A stretch of 64,000 nucleotides of DNA from CAWBCI01 sp963787195 (GCA_963787195.1 CAWBCI010000031.1:124001-188000), one strand, 5' to 3'. Positions 17,194 through 27,257 are shown, counted from the first letter of the stretch. Numbers and translations are program-made. The notes: a model not told the origin generated them from the sequence alone.

Positions 17194-19848
17194 TTGGTGC
17201 CTTTCAGAAAGATTATCAGCCGGATATTTGCTGCAAGCTTGTTTATAATCATGCTTATCGCCGGGTATTTTTTTTATGAATATCTGAACAAGCCCTTGCT
17301 GTCACCCGAGTCTTCAATCCCTCCGGGATTCTCCATTATACTGGAGACCCATAATCTTCGTGACACCTGGACTAAATTAAAATCCGACAACCGTATTGTT
17401 GCCAGCCTTGCTAATCTGGAAGGCATCGCCCGGAAAATAGACAGGATAGCCCGGCTGGACACTCTGCTCCAGTCCGATCCGGCTCTTTCTGATGTATTTA
17501 GTGAAAATATCTCATGTTTTGCCATTTACACGGATGCAGACAGTGCGGCAACCTCACTTTTTGTGAGCGGAATGCCAGACCCGGCCAAGGTCAGGTTGCT
17601 GAATTCATTTATCATCAAACATTTTGAAAATGAAATCATAGACAGGGATTATTTCTATTCGGGCAAGCAATGCCGCCTGAAACAATTTACCGGCGCATCA
17701 CCTTATTATTTTGTGATAAGCAAGGGAATATTCATTGGAAGCGGCAAGGTGGAACTGGTTTTGAAAGCTATGATTCAGCAGGCCACAGGCAAGTCGGTCA
17801 TGGACAGGCCCGATTTGCATAAGCTCAGGCTTTCAGCCGGTAAAAACGTGGATGCAAATATCTTTGTGGATTACCCTGAATTGGGAAACTTGAGTGGTGT
17901 ATTACTGCCTGCAGCTGAAGGGCTGGGCCCTTTCATTGATCATTTCGCCGGGGCAAGCGGGCTGGACCTCCTGATAAGACCCCAGGAGTTTTTGATAAAC
18001 GGCTTCACAGCAATTTCCGATACGGGAGATTTCCTTCAACGTTTCCGGGGCCAGCCACCTTCTCTCATGACTTGCACTTCTATGATTCCATATAACGCAG
18101 TTGAAATTCTGAGGCTGGGAATAGATACTGTGCTTTCCCCGGATTTACACTCAAATGAAGCTTCAGCATTAAATGAATATTTCCGCTTGTTTAGTGGCAA
18201 TGAAGCAAGTGCTATTGAACTGCCTGCGGGAGCAAAGGGACATCCCAGGCATTATGTTCTCCTGAAAGTGAAAAAAAATAGCAATGCTCCGGATGCCCTG
18301 TCAAAATTGGCAGAAGTCCGATCCGGCATTTCTCCCGGTGGAAGAAATTATGCCAAGCTGTATTCAGGCCCGGTCCTGAATTATTATTTCGGAAACTACC
18401 CTTATCAAATCACAGATAATTATTATACCAATATCGGCGAATATCTTCTCTTTGCCAATTCACCCGAAAATCTCGACATATTCCTCCGGTACCAGGAAAC
18501 AGGAAGGACACTTTCTAAAGATCCCGCTTTTTCAGAGCTATCCGAAAGTTTCAAAGATGTTTCAAATGTCTTTTACTACCGGAATCTGAGCAATTCTCTC
18601 GCTCTATTATCAGCTTCAATGCCTTCATGGGTGGCAAACCTGCTGCTTCAGCATAAACAGGATTTGCATGGCATCCAGGCTCTTGCCACCCAATTTTCAT
18701 CTTTCAATGATTTGTTTTATACAACTTTTCTGATAAATTATAAAGAGAAGGATGAGAAAAATGAAATCGCCGTTTGGGAAAGCCCTGTCAATACACTTAT
18801 AAATGCACAGCCTTGTATTGTAGAAGAAAATGGGCCTGAAATATTTAACATCCTTGTATTTGACTCAGCGAATACTTTGTACAAAATTAATCAGCATGGC
18901 AAGATCCTTTGGACCAGGCAAATTCCCGGAAAAATATATGGAAGCATATATAGTCTGAGACTTCCGGAAAATGACACCCGGAATTATATTTTTAATACCA
19001 GAGGGCGTTTATATCTTATAAATGAAGACGGACAGGATGCCGGACAATTTCCCATAGCTTTGAATGAGCCTGCCAACAGCGGTCTTTCGGTGTTTGATTT
19101 TGATGGTAAAAAGGATTACCGCATCCTGTTTGGCGGGATTGACAATAAGATTTATAATTATGATAGGAGTGGGAAAGCGGTTAAAGGCTGGAAATATCCC
19201 GTGACCCTGGCCGGATTATCCGTCCCTCCTCAATACATAGTATATAAAGGCAAGGATTACCTGATTTTTACGGACCAGAATGGGAAGGTACTCATCACCG
19301 ACCGGCGGGGAAGGGAAAGGGTCAGTATTCCCTCTTCCTTTACGACAGGAAAACATCCGGCTTACTATGTGAATGAAACCAATTCAAAAGGTATCTTTCT
19401 GACCACTGATAAACAAGGACATTTGACATATATAGACTTGAAAGGCAGAATTTCAAAGAGCGTTTTCGGAGATTTCAGCGCCTCTCATTATTTTCTCTAT
19501 GCTGATTTTAATGCTGATGGGGACAAGGATTTCATTTATCTTGACGGAAATCAACTGCATGTATACGACCGTTATAAAAATGTAATATTCAGCTACGAAT
19601 TTAACGCCGATCCTGAGTGTGCACCTCAATTTATCGATGCCGGTAAAGGGAATACTTACCTGGGCATTGTGATATCTGAGAATCAGGAAATCCTGATTTT
19701 TGACAATAGCGGTAAAATTGCAGGGGATACAATTCTGAAAGGGGATATTCCATTTGGATGGCAGGCTGACCCGGCGACAGGAGTATTAAAGATCATAACA
19801 GCAATGGGTGAGAGCTTGATCCAATATAAGATCATTCCGGATAATTAG
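17194..19848 (+). CDS. Large membrane-anchored protein, DUF3352-like plus beta-propeller
   Basis: An 884-residue protein with one N-terminal hydrophobic anchor (about residues 8-28). A region resembling DUF3352-type proteins follows (about 40-520: PPGFSIILETHNL..., substrate unknown). The C-terminal part (about 540-880) is built of repeats such as NILVFDSANTLYKINQHGKILW and DFDGKKDYRILFGG, like PQQ-type or FG-GAP beta-propellers. It is probably periplasmic or surface-facing, with the propeller as a protein-interaction platform; no catalytic motif is visible. The start is TTG at 17194 or GTG at 17197. It is convergent with the AsmA-like gene, 21 bp apart. Confidence 0.65.
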   Translation: MVPFRKIISRIFAASLFIIMLIAGYFFYEYLNKPLLSPESSIPPGFSIILETHNLRDTWTKLKSDNRIVASLANLEGIARKIDRIARLDTLLQSDPALSDVFSENISCFAIYTDADSAATSLFVSGMPDPAKVRLLNSFIIKHFENEIIDRDYFYSGKQCRLKQFTGASPYYFVISKGIFIGSGKVELVLKAMIQQATGKSVMDRPDLHKLRLSAGKNVDANIFVDYPELGNLSGVLLPAAEGLGPFIDHFAGASGLDLLIRPQEFLINGFTAISDTGDFLQRFRGQPPSLMTCTSMIPYNAVEILRLGIDTVLSPDLHSNEASALNEYFRLFSGNEASAIELPAGAKGHPRHYVLLKVKKNSNAPDALSKLAEVRSGISPGGRNYAKLYSGPVLNYYFGNYPYQITDNYYTNIGEYLLFANSPENLDIFLRYQETGRTLSKDPAFSELSESFKDVSNVFYYRNLSNSLALLSASMPSWVANLLLQHKQDLHGIQALATQFSSFNDLFYTTFLINYKEKDEKNEIAVWESPVNTLINAQPCIVEENGPEIFNILVFDSANTLYKINQHGKILWTRQIPGKIYGSIYSLRLPENDTRNYIFNTRGRLYLINEDGQDAGQFPIALNEPANSGLSVFDFDGKKDYRILFGGIDNKIYNYDRSGKAVKGWKYPVTLAGLSVPPQYIVYKGKDYLIFTDQNGKVLITDRRGRERVSIPSSFTTGKHPAYYVNETNSKGIFLTTDKQGHLTYIDLKGRISKSVFGDFSASHYFLYADFNADGDKDFIYLDGNQLHVYDRYKNVIFSYEFNADPECAPQFIDAGKGNTYLGIVISENQEILIFDNSGKIAGDTILKGDIPFGWQADPATGVLKIITAMGESLIQYKIIPDN

Positions 19849-19869
19849 CTGGAATATAGACCCTCAGGA

Positions 19870-21681
19870 TTAATGTCTTTCCTTCTTATTACGTGCCCTT
19901 TTTTCTTTCCTGACAGCCCTTCGGTCCCCTCTTTTTAACCGGTTTTCTTCCTGTTTTTTTGCTTTCGGCGGATCATCCTTGATGATCTTTGTATTATCCG
20001 GTCCGACAATAGTATAGGCACCATCAAATAATGCTTTCACCATAAGATTTATAATCCCTTTATTCGGGTCACGCAGGAAGAACATATTGGCAATCCTTTC
20101 GGGTTTATCCCCCGGAGGGTTAGATTTCCGGGCAATAGTGTTTGCTATAAATGACAGAAATTTACTTTCCTGGCCACCTCTCAATTCATCTTTTTTCAGC
20201 ACCTTCAGATCCAGATCATCATATTTGAAATGAAAAACTCCCCAGGCCGAATCTGAATTACCCCAGCCATTGAATTTTATCAGTTGATTCTTCCCTTCTC
20301 CTATCTCAATTCCGACATTGCTTGGCAGAATAGCATTCATTTTCCGGAGATCCATATAAGCCATTTTCCCTCCGAATGCAAAATCGTCAAGGGGGCTACC
20401 CATGAAAAATGAGAGAAAAACTTTTGATTTCCCGCTGCCCATAAAATTAAAGTCAGCCTCAACACTAATATCCTGATTAGTATTTACAAATTCAGGATCA
20501 TTGGTCAAATCATAGATCCTGGCATTTAAACCTCCTAATACAACCCTCCCTGCAATTGCGGCTCCTTTGGCTTTTTCCAGGTATTCAAGATTAGAATTCG
20601 TGACAATTATCGAATCAATATCGATAAGCCAGGTCAATTTCCGGAGAGCTTCCTGAGGAAAAACCGGAAAAATGCTCATGTCTCTGGGAATATTTTTATC
20701 CCGGAAAACACTCAGGTTCAAATGATCAGCCTCAATCTGCGACGCCAGAATGGAATTCTTTTCAATCATATCAAGCCACATGATACCTGATATATTGATA
20801 GTCCGGGCTGTAAGATCGAAACGATCGGTCTGGACCCCGACAAGCTTAGCAAATTCTACCGGGCCGTATTTGGGTTTTACAATGAGATTTTGAATTGAGA
20901 GGGTCGAAGAGCTCAGGTCCATCTGAAAATTTTCAATACTTGCATCGTAAAGGCGACCGGGATAATCTATCCCCCGTGCATCAATCTGAGCATCCATTTT
21001 ATCCAGGTGGAGATCCGACATTTTCCCGTACTTTTCCAGGTACCCAAGATCCAGCTCGGCCCCTCTTAGGGTAAAATTATAATCCTTTACGCTTATAACA
21101 GGCTCCTTATCGCCAGCTTTGGAGATTGAAAGGCGTGCATGGACAATTTCAAACTTTCCAAGCTTAATGAGATCAGGAGCTGAATTGCCAGGTATGGTCA
21201 AACTATCATTGGGGTTTCCCTGATCCAATTCTTCCTCCGTATTTTTTGGTCTTCTCTTGGATGCCAGGGTGATGCTCAAATCAGGAGATTCAAGCTTAAT
21301 CCTGCGTATATCCAGTGTACTATCCTTTACATATTTCCAAAAACTCAAACCCATTATTGCCAGGCGATCACAGGATATATTATATAAATTTTGATAGGCC
21401 AGGCTGTCAGGATCTTTTATTAGTATTGAGGAAGAATCAGGGTGAATATTTACATTGCTGATAATTACAGAAAGGTCCGGAAAGCGCAGACTGACTTTAT
21501 CGTAACTGATTACGTGTCCCTTGAGTGGCTTCTTTTCAAGCAAACGGTCCAGGTATAAACCGGCAATATCATCAACATGGATGCGGAGATAAATAAATAA
21601 GGCTGCTATTGTGATGAAAATTCCAGACAATATCCATAGCCAAACTTTTATCCGTTTACCGCGCCGTCTCTTCTGTTTCAT
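19870..21681 (-). CDS. AsmA-like / DUF748-like membrane-anchored protein
   Basis: A 603-residue protein with a lysine/arginine-rich N-terminus, one transmembrane helix (about residues 12-32) and a long periplasmic region of repeating beta-strand segments (for example GHVISYDKVSLRFPDLSVIISNV). It ends in a very basic tail (RRAVRKEKRARNKK). The layout matches AsmA-like / DUF748 proteins, some of which act as inter-membrane lipid-transfer bridges. A role in lipid or outer-membrane homeostasis is inference. It is divergent from the LOTUS-like gene. Confidence 0.55.
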   Translation of the reverse strand: MKQKRRRGKRIKVWLWILSGIFITIAALFIYLRIHVDDIAGLYLDRLLEKKPLKGHVISYDKVSLRFPDLSVIISNVNIHPDSSSILIKDPDSLAYQNLYNISCDRLAIMGLSFWKYVKDSTLDIRRIKLESPDLSITLASKRRPKNTEEELDQGNPNDSLTIPGNSAPDLIKLGKFEIVHARLSISKAGDKEPVISVKDYNFTLRGAELDLGYLEKYGKMSDLHLDKMDAQIDARGIDYPGRLYDASIENFQMDLSSSTLSIQNLIVKPKYGPVEFAKLVGVQTDRFDLTARTINISGIMWLDMIEKNSILASQIEADHLNLSVFRDKNIPRDMSIFPVFPQEALRKLTWLIDIDSIIVTNSNLEYLEKAKGAAIAGRVVLGGLNARIYDLTNDPEFVNTNQDISVEADFNFMGSGKSKVFLSFFMGSPLDDFAFGGKMAYMDLRKMNAILPSNVGIEIGEGKNQLIKFNGWGNSDSAWGVFHFKYDDLDLKVLKKDELRGGQESKFLSFIANTIARKSNPPGDKPERIANMFFLRDPNKGIINLMVKALFDGAYTIVGPDNTKIIKDDPPKAKKQEENRLKRGDRRAVRKEKRARNKKERH

Positions 21682-22003
21682 TTCTTTGAAAATCGAAAAA
21701 GATTATTCTGATTCTTAAAAGGGAACAGAACAAAGGTAACTCATATATGTAGCAGAACAAAAAACGCATGCCGGCAATCCGACATTTATTCCAGGGTATT
21801 TTAGTGCTTTATAATCATCTTTGGATTTGATAAGCCTGAATATTCAGATAAAACTAATATTTTAAAGGAGAAGAGTTAATCACCTATTTAACAATTGATT
21901 AGTTTCACATTTACTCTTTCTGCAAAATATGATTAACAGTAGATTTTGAATCTGATTTTTCTTATATTTGTCTTACCGTTAACTAACCTTTAAACATTAA
22001 ATT
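21682..22003. other. 322-bp intergenic region without a gene
   Basis: This stretch separates the divergent AsmA-like and LOTUS-like genes. It is AT-rich. The only clear feature is the promoter listed for the LOTUS-like gene; no coding frame, repeat or RNA gene was recognised. Confidence 0.6.
21945..21970 (+). promoter_or_regulatory. Promoter of the LOTUS-like gene
   Basis: A perfect -7 element TATATTTG is at 21963-21970, 33 bp before the start codon. TTTG at 21945-21948 is a possible -33 element, though the 14-bp gap is shorter than the usual 19-20 bp. Confidence 0.5.
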
Positions 22004-22225
22004 ATGGAAAAGACAGAATTTGAGAATATTTTAAAGGATGCAGTTAACAGCTGTGCCAATGACCAAGGTTGGGCAAACCTGGCTGAGCTGGGGACTTATA
22101 TGCGGCAAAGAGGGATTAAGTATGGAAAACTATCACGTTTCCTGGATGATTATAAAAATATCGTTGAAACGAGGATAGACGATACCATTACTCCGCCGGC
22201 AGTATACGCCAAATTACTGCAATAG
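22004..22225 (+). CDS. Stand-alone LOTUS/OST-HTH-like small protein
   Basis: A 73-residue protein whose core (NDQGWANLAELGTYMRQ then KYGKLSRFLDDY) resembles the LOTUS/OST-HTH winged-helix fold: GW, then LxxLG, then KLxxFL. In bacteria these domains are mostly appended to NYN/PIN nucleases and are thought to bind RNA. Here almost nothing else is present, and the loop normally carrying a DPxxYG segment is shortened. No nuclease is next to it. A promoter precedes it, and a structured region plus a strong terminator follow, so it seems to be a monocistronic gene. RNA binding is inference from the family. Confidence 0.6.
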   Translation: MEKTEFENILKDAVNSCANDQGWANLAELGTYMRQRGIKYGKLSRFLDDYKNIVETRIDDTITPPAVYAKLLQ

Positions 22226-22264
22226 TGCCAGTAAGTAGGAAAATTGGCCATGTGACCTGCAGTT

Positions 22265-22290
22265 GGATGGGAACCTGGGGGGTTACATCC
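22265..22290 (+). other. G-rich stem-loop in the 3' region of the LOTUS-like transcript
   Basis: GGATG at 22265-22269 pairs with CATCC at 22286-22290, and AACC at 22272-22275 with GGTT at 22281-22284. The loop region contains a run of six G. It lies 40 bp after the stop codon and 10 bp before the terminator hairpin. It could be a 3' UTR structure or the start of a small RNA; it matched no RNA family I recognise. Confidence 0.35.
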
Positions 22291-22300
22291 AAGACTTACA

Positions 22301-22329
22301 AAGCAAGCCTTCTCAGGCTTGCTTTTTTT
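22301..22329 (+). terminator. Rho-independent terminator after the LOTUS-like gene
   Basis: AAGCAAGCCT and AGGCTTGCTT form a perfect 10-bp stem with a TCTC tetraloop, followed by a run of T. Confidence 0.9.
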
Positions 22330-22361
22330 AAAGAATATCGCGGAATAAGAACTTGTATTAT

Positions 22362-22859
22362 ATGGAAGAATTATCTAATGATCTGCAATTAAAAAATACT
22401 GATGAATCTTCTTCTCTGATCCTTGATTTTTTAAAAGAAGATGATGCAGGACAATTCCTTTCGGAAAAAAATCTATACCCTGACAATACTGTAACTAGCC
22501 TTAGTTTTTTGATATTTCTCAAAACTGAATGTATAGGTTTTGCCAGAATAGGGAATATCCGCTGGTATAGCCGAAAAGCCGAGTTAACTATTTTTATTGC
22601 CCGGGATCATCGTCGAAAGGGTTATGGGAGAAAAGCCATGTACAAGATTATTGAGATGGCTTTCTCCACCTTTCATTTCCATCGGCTGGAAGCTGAACTT
22701 TATGAATACAACCTTGCTTCCAGGCATCTGGTCGAAGAATCAGGTTTTAAACCTGAAGGCTGTTTAAGAGAAGCCAGGTATTACAATGGAAAGTATTTTG
22801 ATATTCTGCGATATGGCTTGCTTGATTCAGAATATAAAGCCCCTGCCGGATCGGATTGA
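22362..22859 (+). CDS. GNAT family N-acetyltransferase (RimJ/RimL-like)
   Basis: A 165-residue GNAT acetyltransferase. The acetyl-CoA pyrophosphate-binding loop is in RDHRRKGYGRKAM, and the downstream HRLEAELYEYNLASRHLVEESGF block with EGCLREARYYNGKYFD is typical of the RimJ/RimL subgroup, which acetylates protein N-termini or small amines. The substrate cannot be assigned. The ATG at 22362 is taken as start; a TTG at 22353 is in frame. It is convergent with the MATE gene, with 9 bp between the stops. Confidence 0.85.
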   Translation: MEELSNDLQLKNTDESSSLILDFLKEDDAGQFLSEKNLYPDNTVTSLSFLIFLKTECIGFARIGNIRWYSRKAELTIFIARDHRRKGYGRKAMYKIIEMAFSTFHFHRLEAELYEYNLASRHLVEESGFKPEGCLREARYYNGKYFDILRYGLLDSEYKAPAGSD

Positions 22860-22868
22860 AGAATCGGA

Positions 22869-24203
22869 TCAGACTTTCGAGCTGATCCAACGGCCGCTTC
22901 TGAGATATATCAATGAGAATGTGCCCAACAAAATAGCGTAAAGGTATTCAACCGTCCAAACCACAGCCACATTGCTCTTCAATCTGTCGGCCAGGATATA
23001 GGCTGTAATGAGGTAAAGAATGATCACCCCCAATTCTATCAGGAATGTGATATTGGTTTTGCCTGTACCTGAGACCGCACTGAAAAAGATGAAGGCCACC
23101 GACAAGAGCAGTGCGGCAAAGTTGACCACGTATAACACAGGTAATGAAGCATCTATAAGTCCCATATCGTTCGTATAAATTCTCAGGGCCGGGCCCGGGA
23201 ACAGGTATCCAATTATTACCATTGTTAACACCAGTGTGAAACTCATCCGGAGCACCTTCAGGGTAAGTGACCAGACTTCATCTGACCTTCCCTGGCCTAT
23301 GAGATTGCTTACCAATGTATTGGTAGCCGCGGAGAACCCCCACATAGGGATCATCATTACCATATAAAAGCTCCGGATAATATTCGAAACCGCCAGGGGT
23401 TTTTCTCCTAACTTTTCGACAAAGAGAAAAAAGGTCAGCCAGCTTGCCAGAGATAGAAAATTTTGAAACATGACCGGCAGAGACAGTTTGATAAGCCTCA
23501 TATACAAGGCCATCTCAGGCTTAACGAATTTAAAAAGTCCGTACTTATTCAGGGGTACCCGTTTAAAGGTGAAAACAATAAAAAACAGGGTAGCTGTACC
23601 TTCGGCAATGACGGATGCCAGTGCAGCTCCTGCGATGCCCATTTCAGGAAGGCCGAGTCTCCCGAATATCAGACCATAATCAAGTACGACATTCACAAGG
23701 GCCATGACCATCGTACTCCAGGTTATGACTTTTGTCTTGCCTGTCCCGACATAAAAAGCCCGGAACATTACATTGAATGCCGCGAAAAATATTCCATAGG
23801 CACGATAATTTATGAAGGCAGCAGTAGCCTCGTAAATTTCATCTGAATGAATGATCATTCCCAGGACATCCCTGGAAAATACCGACATGACAGTAAACAG
23901 GATCAGACTTAGAGGAAGGAGAAAATACAGGGCATGTTCTACCGTCCTGCCTATTTCATTGAAGGCTTTTTCTCCATCCCTGCGGGCAACCATGATCTGG
24001 GTCCCTATACCCGCTCCCCAAACCAGCATTACTCCTGAAATATAAAACACACCTCCGATTGCCCCGGCACCCAGTGCAATTTCCCCTACCCTACCCAGAA
24101 AAGCCGTATCTGTGACATTGATTATATTCTGAGCTATACTACCCAATATAATCGGATAAGAAATCTGCCATATTTGCCGGTAGCTAACTGAAGTACTTGT
24201 CAT
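22869..24203 (-). CDS. MATE family efflux transporter
   Basis: A 444-residue multidrug and toxin extrusion transporter with 12 predicted helices in two homologous halves. The N-terminal helix carries the typical YPIILGSIAQNIINVTDTAF sequence, and the GAGIGTQIMVARR segment follows. MATE proteins export cationic compounds using Na+ or H+ gradients; no substrate is visible. Its regulator is not in the window. Confidence 0.93.
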   Translation of the reverse strand: MTSTSVSYRQIWQISYPIILGSIAQNIINVTDTAFLGRVGEIALGAGAIGGVFYISGVMLVWGAGIGTQIMVARRDGEKAFNEIGRTVEHALYFLLPLSLILFTVMSVFSRDVLGMIIHSDEIYEATAAFINYRAYGIFFAAFNVMFRAFYVGTGKTKVITWSTMVMALVNVVLDYGLIFGRLGLPEMGIAGAALASVIAEGTATLFFIVFTFKRVPLNKYGLFKFVKPEMALYMRLIKLSLPVMFQNFLSLASWLTFFLFVEKLGEKPLAVSNIIRSFYMVMMIPMWGFSAATNTLVSNLIGQGRSDEVWSLTLKVLRMSFTLVLTMVIIGYLFPGPALRIYTNDMGLIDASLPVLYVVNFAALLLSVAFIFFSAVSGTGKTNITFLIELGVIILYLITAYILADRLKSNVAVVWTVEYLYAILLGTFSLIYLRSGRWISSKV

Positions 24204-24285
24204 TTCAACTGTGGCCTTTGAATTACGAAACTAACAAATATGCTTGAATATCTCCTTCGGGAATTCCAACCGATTGACAAAATAA

Positions 24286-24318
24286 TTGATCTATATCCCG
24301 AGGATTTTCATAATTTTG
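24286..24318 (+). promoter_or_regulatory. Promoter of the FG-GAP/T9SS gene
   Basis: TTG at 24286-24288 and TAATTTTG (TAnnTTTG) at 24311-24318 resemble the -33 and -7 elements, 27 bp before the ATG at 24345. The 22-bp gap is slightly long. Confidence 0.45.
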
Positions 24319-24344
24319 AGTAAATCAAATTAAAAGGGGAACTT

Positions 24345-27257
24345 ATGAAAAAACTTTTACTACTAAGCTTAACGATAATAATGTTAATCAGCTTGCTCTC
24401 CGGACCATTATTTCTGTCAGCACAGGGGAACAGGGAATGGACCATAGTCCAGACATTTACTATTCCCGGAAAGGCTTCCGGTCTGACCTGGGACGGAACC
24501 TACCTTTATAGCGGACTATATGCTACCAGCGGAGATGATAACCTTATTTACCAGATAGATCCCTCTAACGGTAGCTATACCCTGCTTTGCGCTGCTCCGC
24601 AGGAAACTACCTATGGCCTGAGTTTTGACGGGACCGACTTCTGGTCGACCGACCGGACGGGCTCATATACTCCCGCTATAGCCGTACAATTTGATTATTC
24701 CGGAAACCTTCTCAGTAGTTTCGAACTTCCGGCCACCTATCATTCGGGAATTGAATACGACAATGGTAACTTTTGGGTATGCTGTTATTATGATCCCGAT
24801 GGAATGGTCTATCATCTTGATGGTTCAGGGAATATACTTTCTCAGTTTCCCTCTCCGAATAACCAGCCCTGGGCCATCTGCAAGGAGAACAATAACCTGT
24901 GGATAGCCGATTATAATGCCAATATGCTTTATAAAACGGATACTGATGGGAATCTTTTGGAAAGCCATGCTTCCAATGGGGCAAAACCTGCCGGTGTGAC
25001 CTTCGACGGACAATATCTCTGGTATTGTGACGGTGCCCTGGGGGCTAATAGTACCCTCTATAAAGTAGACCTGGGAGGCAGCGGAACAGCCATTATCAAT
25101 ATTCCTGATGACAGTCATGATTACGGTATCGTGACCGTGGGGGAATCATCCACCTGGAATATGCTGGTACAAAACAGCGGCACAGGAAACCTCGTGATCA
25201 GTGATGTACAAATCCCTGGCGGAGTTCCGGTTAGCACAACTTTCACACCACCGCAGACCATCATACCGGGCGGGTCAATTACTATTCCTCTCAGCTATGA
25301 GCCTTTGGAACCAGCCCCTCTGAATACCATAGTGACGGTTGTATCCAACGATCCGGTAAACCCCAACAGCCCGGTAATCCTTACTGGTGAAGGGGTCGCC
25401 GCAGGCCCCCTCCTCTTTGCCGCCGATATGCAACACAATTACGGACCGGTACGCATGAATGCCACTACCCGCTGGTTCCTTACTATCTGGAACATTGGGA
25501 GCCAGGCCCTGAACATAAGTGATATTAACATTGACAATGATGTTTTTTATCTGGATGAAGGAAATATTTTGCCCATTAGTGTCGGAGTTCTGGACTCGGT
25601 TAATATTGGTATATGGTTTAACCCTGACACGGCCATTTCATATAACGACGTAATGCAGATCATTAGCAATGACAGTTCCCAGAGCCCTTTCGACGTTTAC
25701 CTGCTTGGATCTGGTGTCAATACTGTATATCCCACAGGCACTCCTTTATGGCACTTTAATATCGATGATAATTATGATAACAGCCCGAAGGCCATTGCTT
25801 CTATCGGGGACATGAATGCTGATAAAATCAACGAAGTAATAGTCGGATCTGAAGATGATTATATCCGTTGTTTAAACGGAAATTCCCATGGAATTGCAGA
25901 TGTATTCTGGCAACATGAGATTTATGCCGGATCAGTTTACGGGCAGAACAGCCTTTACATAGTGAGCGATATAAATTTTGATAATTTCCAGGATGTGATT
26001 GTTGGAACAGCCTGGGGAGATCGTTCGGTCATTGCTCTTTCGGGGAAGAACGGCCAGCAAATATGGAAACACGACACCCATGAATACGGCGATGGGGGCT
26101 GGGTCTACCAGGTGGACGGCCGTTACGACTACAACAATGACGGTCACGCTGATATACTGGCGGCAACAGGCGATGATGGTAATGGGACAGGACCAAAGAG
26201 GATCTATTGCCTGAATGGCCTTACGGGTCAATCGATTTGGGAATGCTATACCGGTGGCCCCAATTTTTCAGTTATAGGAGTTGAAGATCTGAATGGCGAT
26301 GATTTACCGGATGTGATAGCAGGCGCGTCTAACGGTGATGAAACTATGGGAAAAGTCTACGCCATCAACGGAGCTAACGGAGCTATTATCTGGACGGTAA
26401 ATACAAGCGGTTCATCTGTTTGGGCACTGGAACAGCTGGATGACCTGGATGGTGATAATTTTAAGGATGTCATTGCCGGGGATTTCGGTGGTTCTATTTA
26501 CTATTTAAGTGGCGCTACGGGCAGCATTATAGATAATTCCGGAGTTGGAAATTCCCTTATTTTAAGATTTGTTAAAATAGATGATATAAATGGAGATGGG
26601 CATCAGGATATCCTGATTGCGCATAGCGGGACCAACGCTATCGTAATTAGTGGCCTTGATGGTTCCAACCTCTGGCTCCAACCCCTGGCGGATAAATCAT
26701 GGTGCGTGGCCAAATCGAACGATCTGAATGGCGATGGCATTTCGGATGTGCTAATTGGCACCCTTTATTCTGATAACTTCCTGTACTTCCTGGATGGAGC
26801 AACCGGCAGCGAAATCAATTCCCTGAATTACGGAACCCCGGTGGATGCAATTAACGCCATACCTGACATCGTTGGTGACGGAAGCTATGAAATGGTTGCC
26901 GGTGGCAGGGATGGAAAAGTTTATTGCTATTCAGGAGGATATTACAACCCGGTTTCAGTCAGGTCACCGCGACAGGAAAACAAGCCTCCGGCTTTTGATT
27001 GCTATCCCAATCCATTTTCCACGATTACGACTATAAAGCTGGAAATGAAAGAAAGTTCACAGGCTGAAGTCAGTATCTATTCGGCCGGTGGTAAATTTAT
27101 CCGGCATCTTGTGTCGGAAACTCTGAGTAAGGGGAACCATGAATTTAGCTGGGACGGAACTGATGGAGCAGGTAACAAGCTGAGGTCAGGAGTTTATTTT
27201 TGTCTGCTGAAAACCCCCAATTCCAATGCATCCCTGAAGATTGCGCTGATTTACTGA
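24345..27257 (+). CDS. T9SS-secreted protein with choice-of-anchor and FG-GAP repeats
   Basis: A 970-residue secreted protein. Residues 1-26 are a signal peptide. Residues about 30-240 form a gluconolactonase/YVTN-like propeller, and residues about 250-460 hold two ASH-type (choice-of-anchor D) immunoglobulin-like domains (LVQNSGTGNLVISDV; LTIWNIGSQALNISDI). Residues about 470-880 carry FG-GAP/VCBS repeats (DMNADKINEVIVG, DLNGDGISDVLIG) that bind calcium in relatives. Residues about 890-970 are a FlgD-like T9SS type A sorting domain (CYPNPFSTITTIKL...GVYFCLLK). It is likely surface-attached; no enzymatic domain is visible. Confidence 0.85.
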   Translation: MKKLLLLSLTIIMLISLLSGPLFLSAQGNREWTIVQTFTIPGKASGLTWDGTYLYSGLYATSGDDNLIYQIDPSNGSYTLLCAAPQETTYGLSFDGTDFWSTDRTGSYTPAIAVQFDYSGNLLSSFELPATYHSGIEYDNGNFWVCCYYDPDGMVYHLDGSGNILSQFPSPNNQPWAICKENNNLWIADYNANMLYKTDTDGNLLESHASNGAKPAGVTFDGQYLWYCDGALGANSTLYKVDLGGSGTAIINIPDDSHDYGIVTVGESSTWNMLVQNSGTGNLVISDVQIPGGVPVSTTFTPPQTIIPGGSITIPLSYEPLEPAPLNTIVTVVSNDPVNPNSPVILTGEGVAAGPLLFAADMQHNYGPVRMNATTRWFLTIWNIGSQALNISDINIDNDVFYLDEGNILPISVGVLDSVNIGIWFNPDTAISYNDVMQIISNDSSQSPFDVYLLGSGVNTVYPTGTPLWHFNIDDNYDNSPKAIASIGDMNADKINEVIVGSEDDYIRCLNGNSHGIADVFWQHEIYAGSVYGQNSLYIVSDINFDNFQDVIVGTAWGDRSVIALSGKNGQQIWKHDTHEYGDGGWVYQVDGRYDYNNDGHADILAATGDDGNGTGPKRIYCLNGLTGQSIWECYTGGPNFSVIGVEDLNGDDLPDVIAGASNGDETMGKVYAINGANGAIIWTVNTSGSSVWALEQLDDLDGDNFKDVIAGDFGGSIYYLSGATGSIIDNSGVGNSLILRFVKIDDINGDGHQDILIAHSGTNAIVISGLDGSNLWLQPLADKSWCVAKSNDLNGDGISDVLIGTLYSDNFLYFLDGATGSEINSLNYGTPVDAINAIPDIVGDGSYEMVAGGRDGKVYCYSGGYYNPVSVRSPRQENKPPAFDCYPNPFSTITTIKLEMKESSQAEVSIYSAGGKFIRHLVSETLSKGNHEFSWDGTDGAGNKLRSGVYFCLLKTPNSNASLKIALIY

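Noticed and set aside
24345..27257. Possible enzyme (PQQ dehydrogenase) for the FG-GAP protein
   Set aside because: Repeats are VCBS/FG-GAP-like and no catalytic residues of PQQ enzymes are visible.
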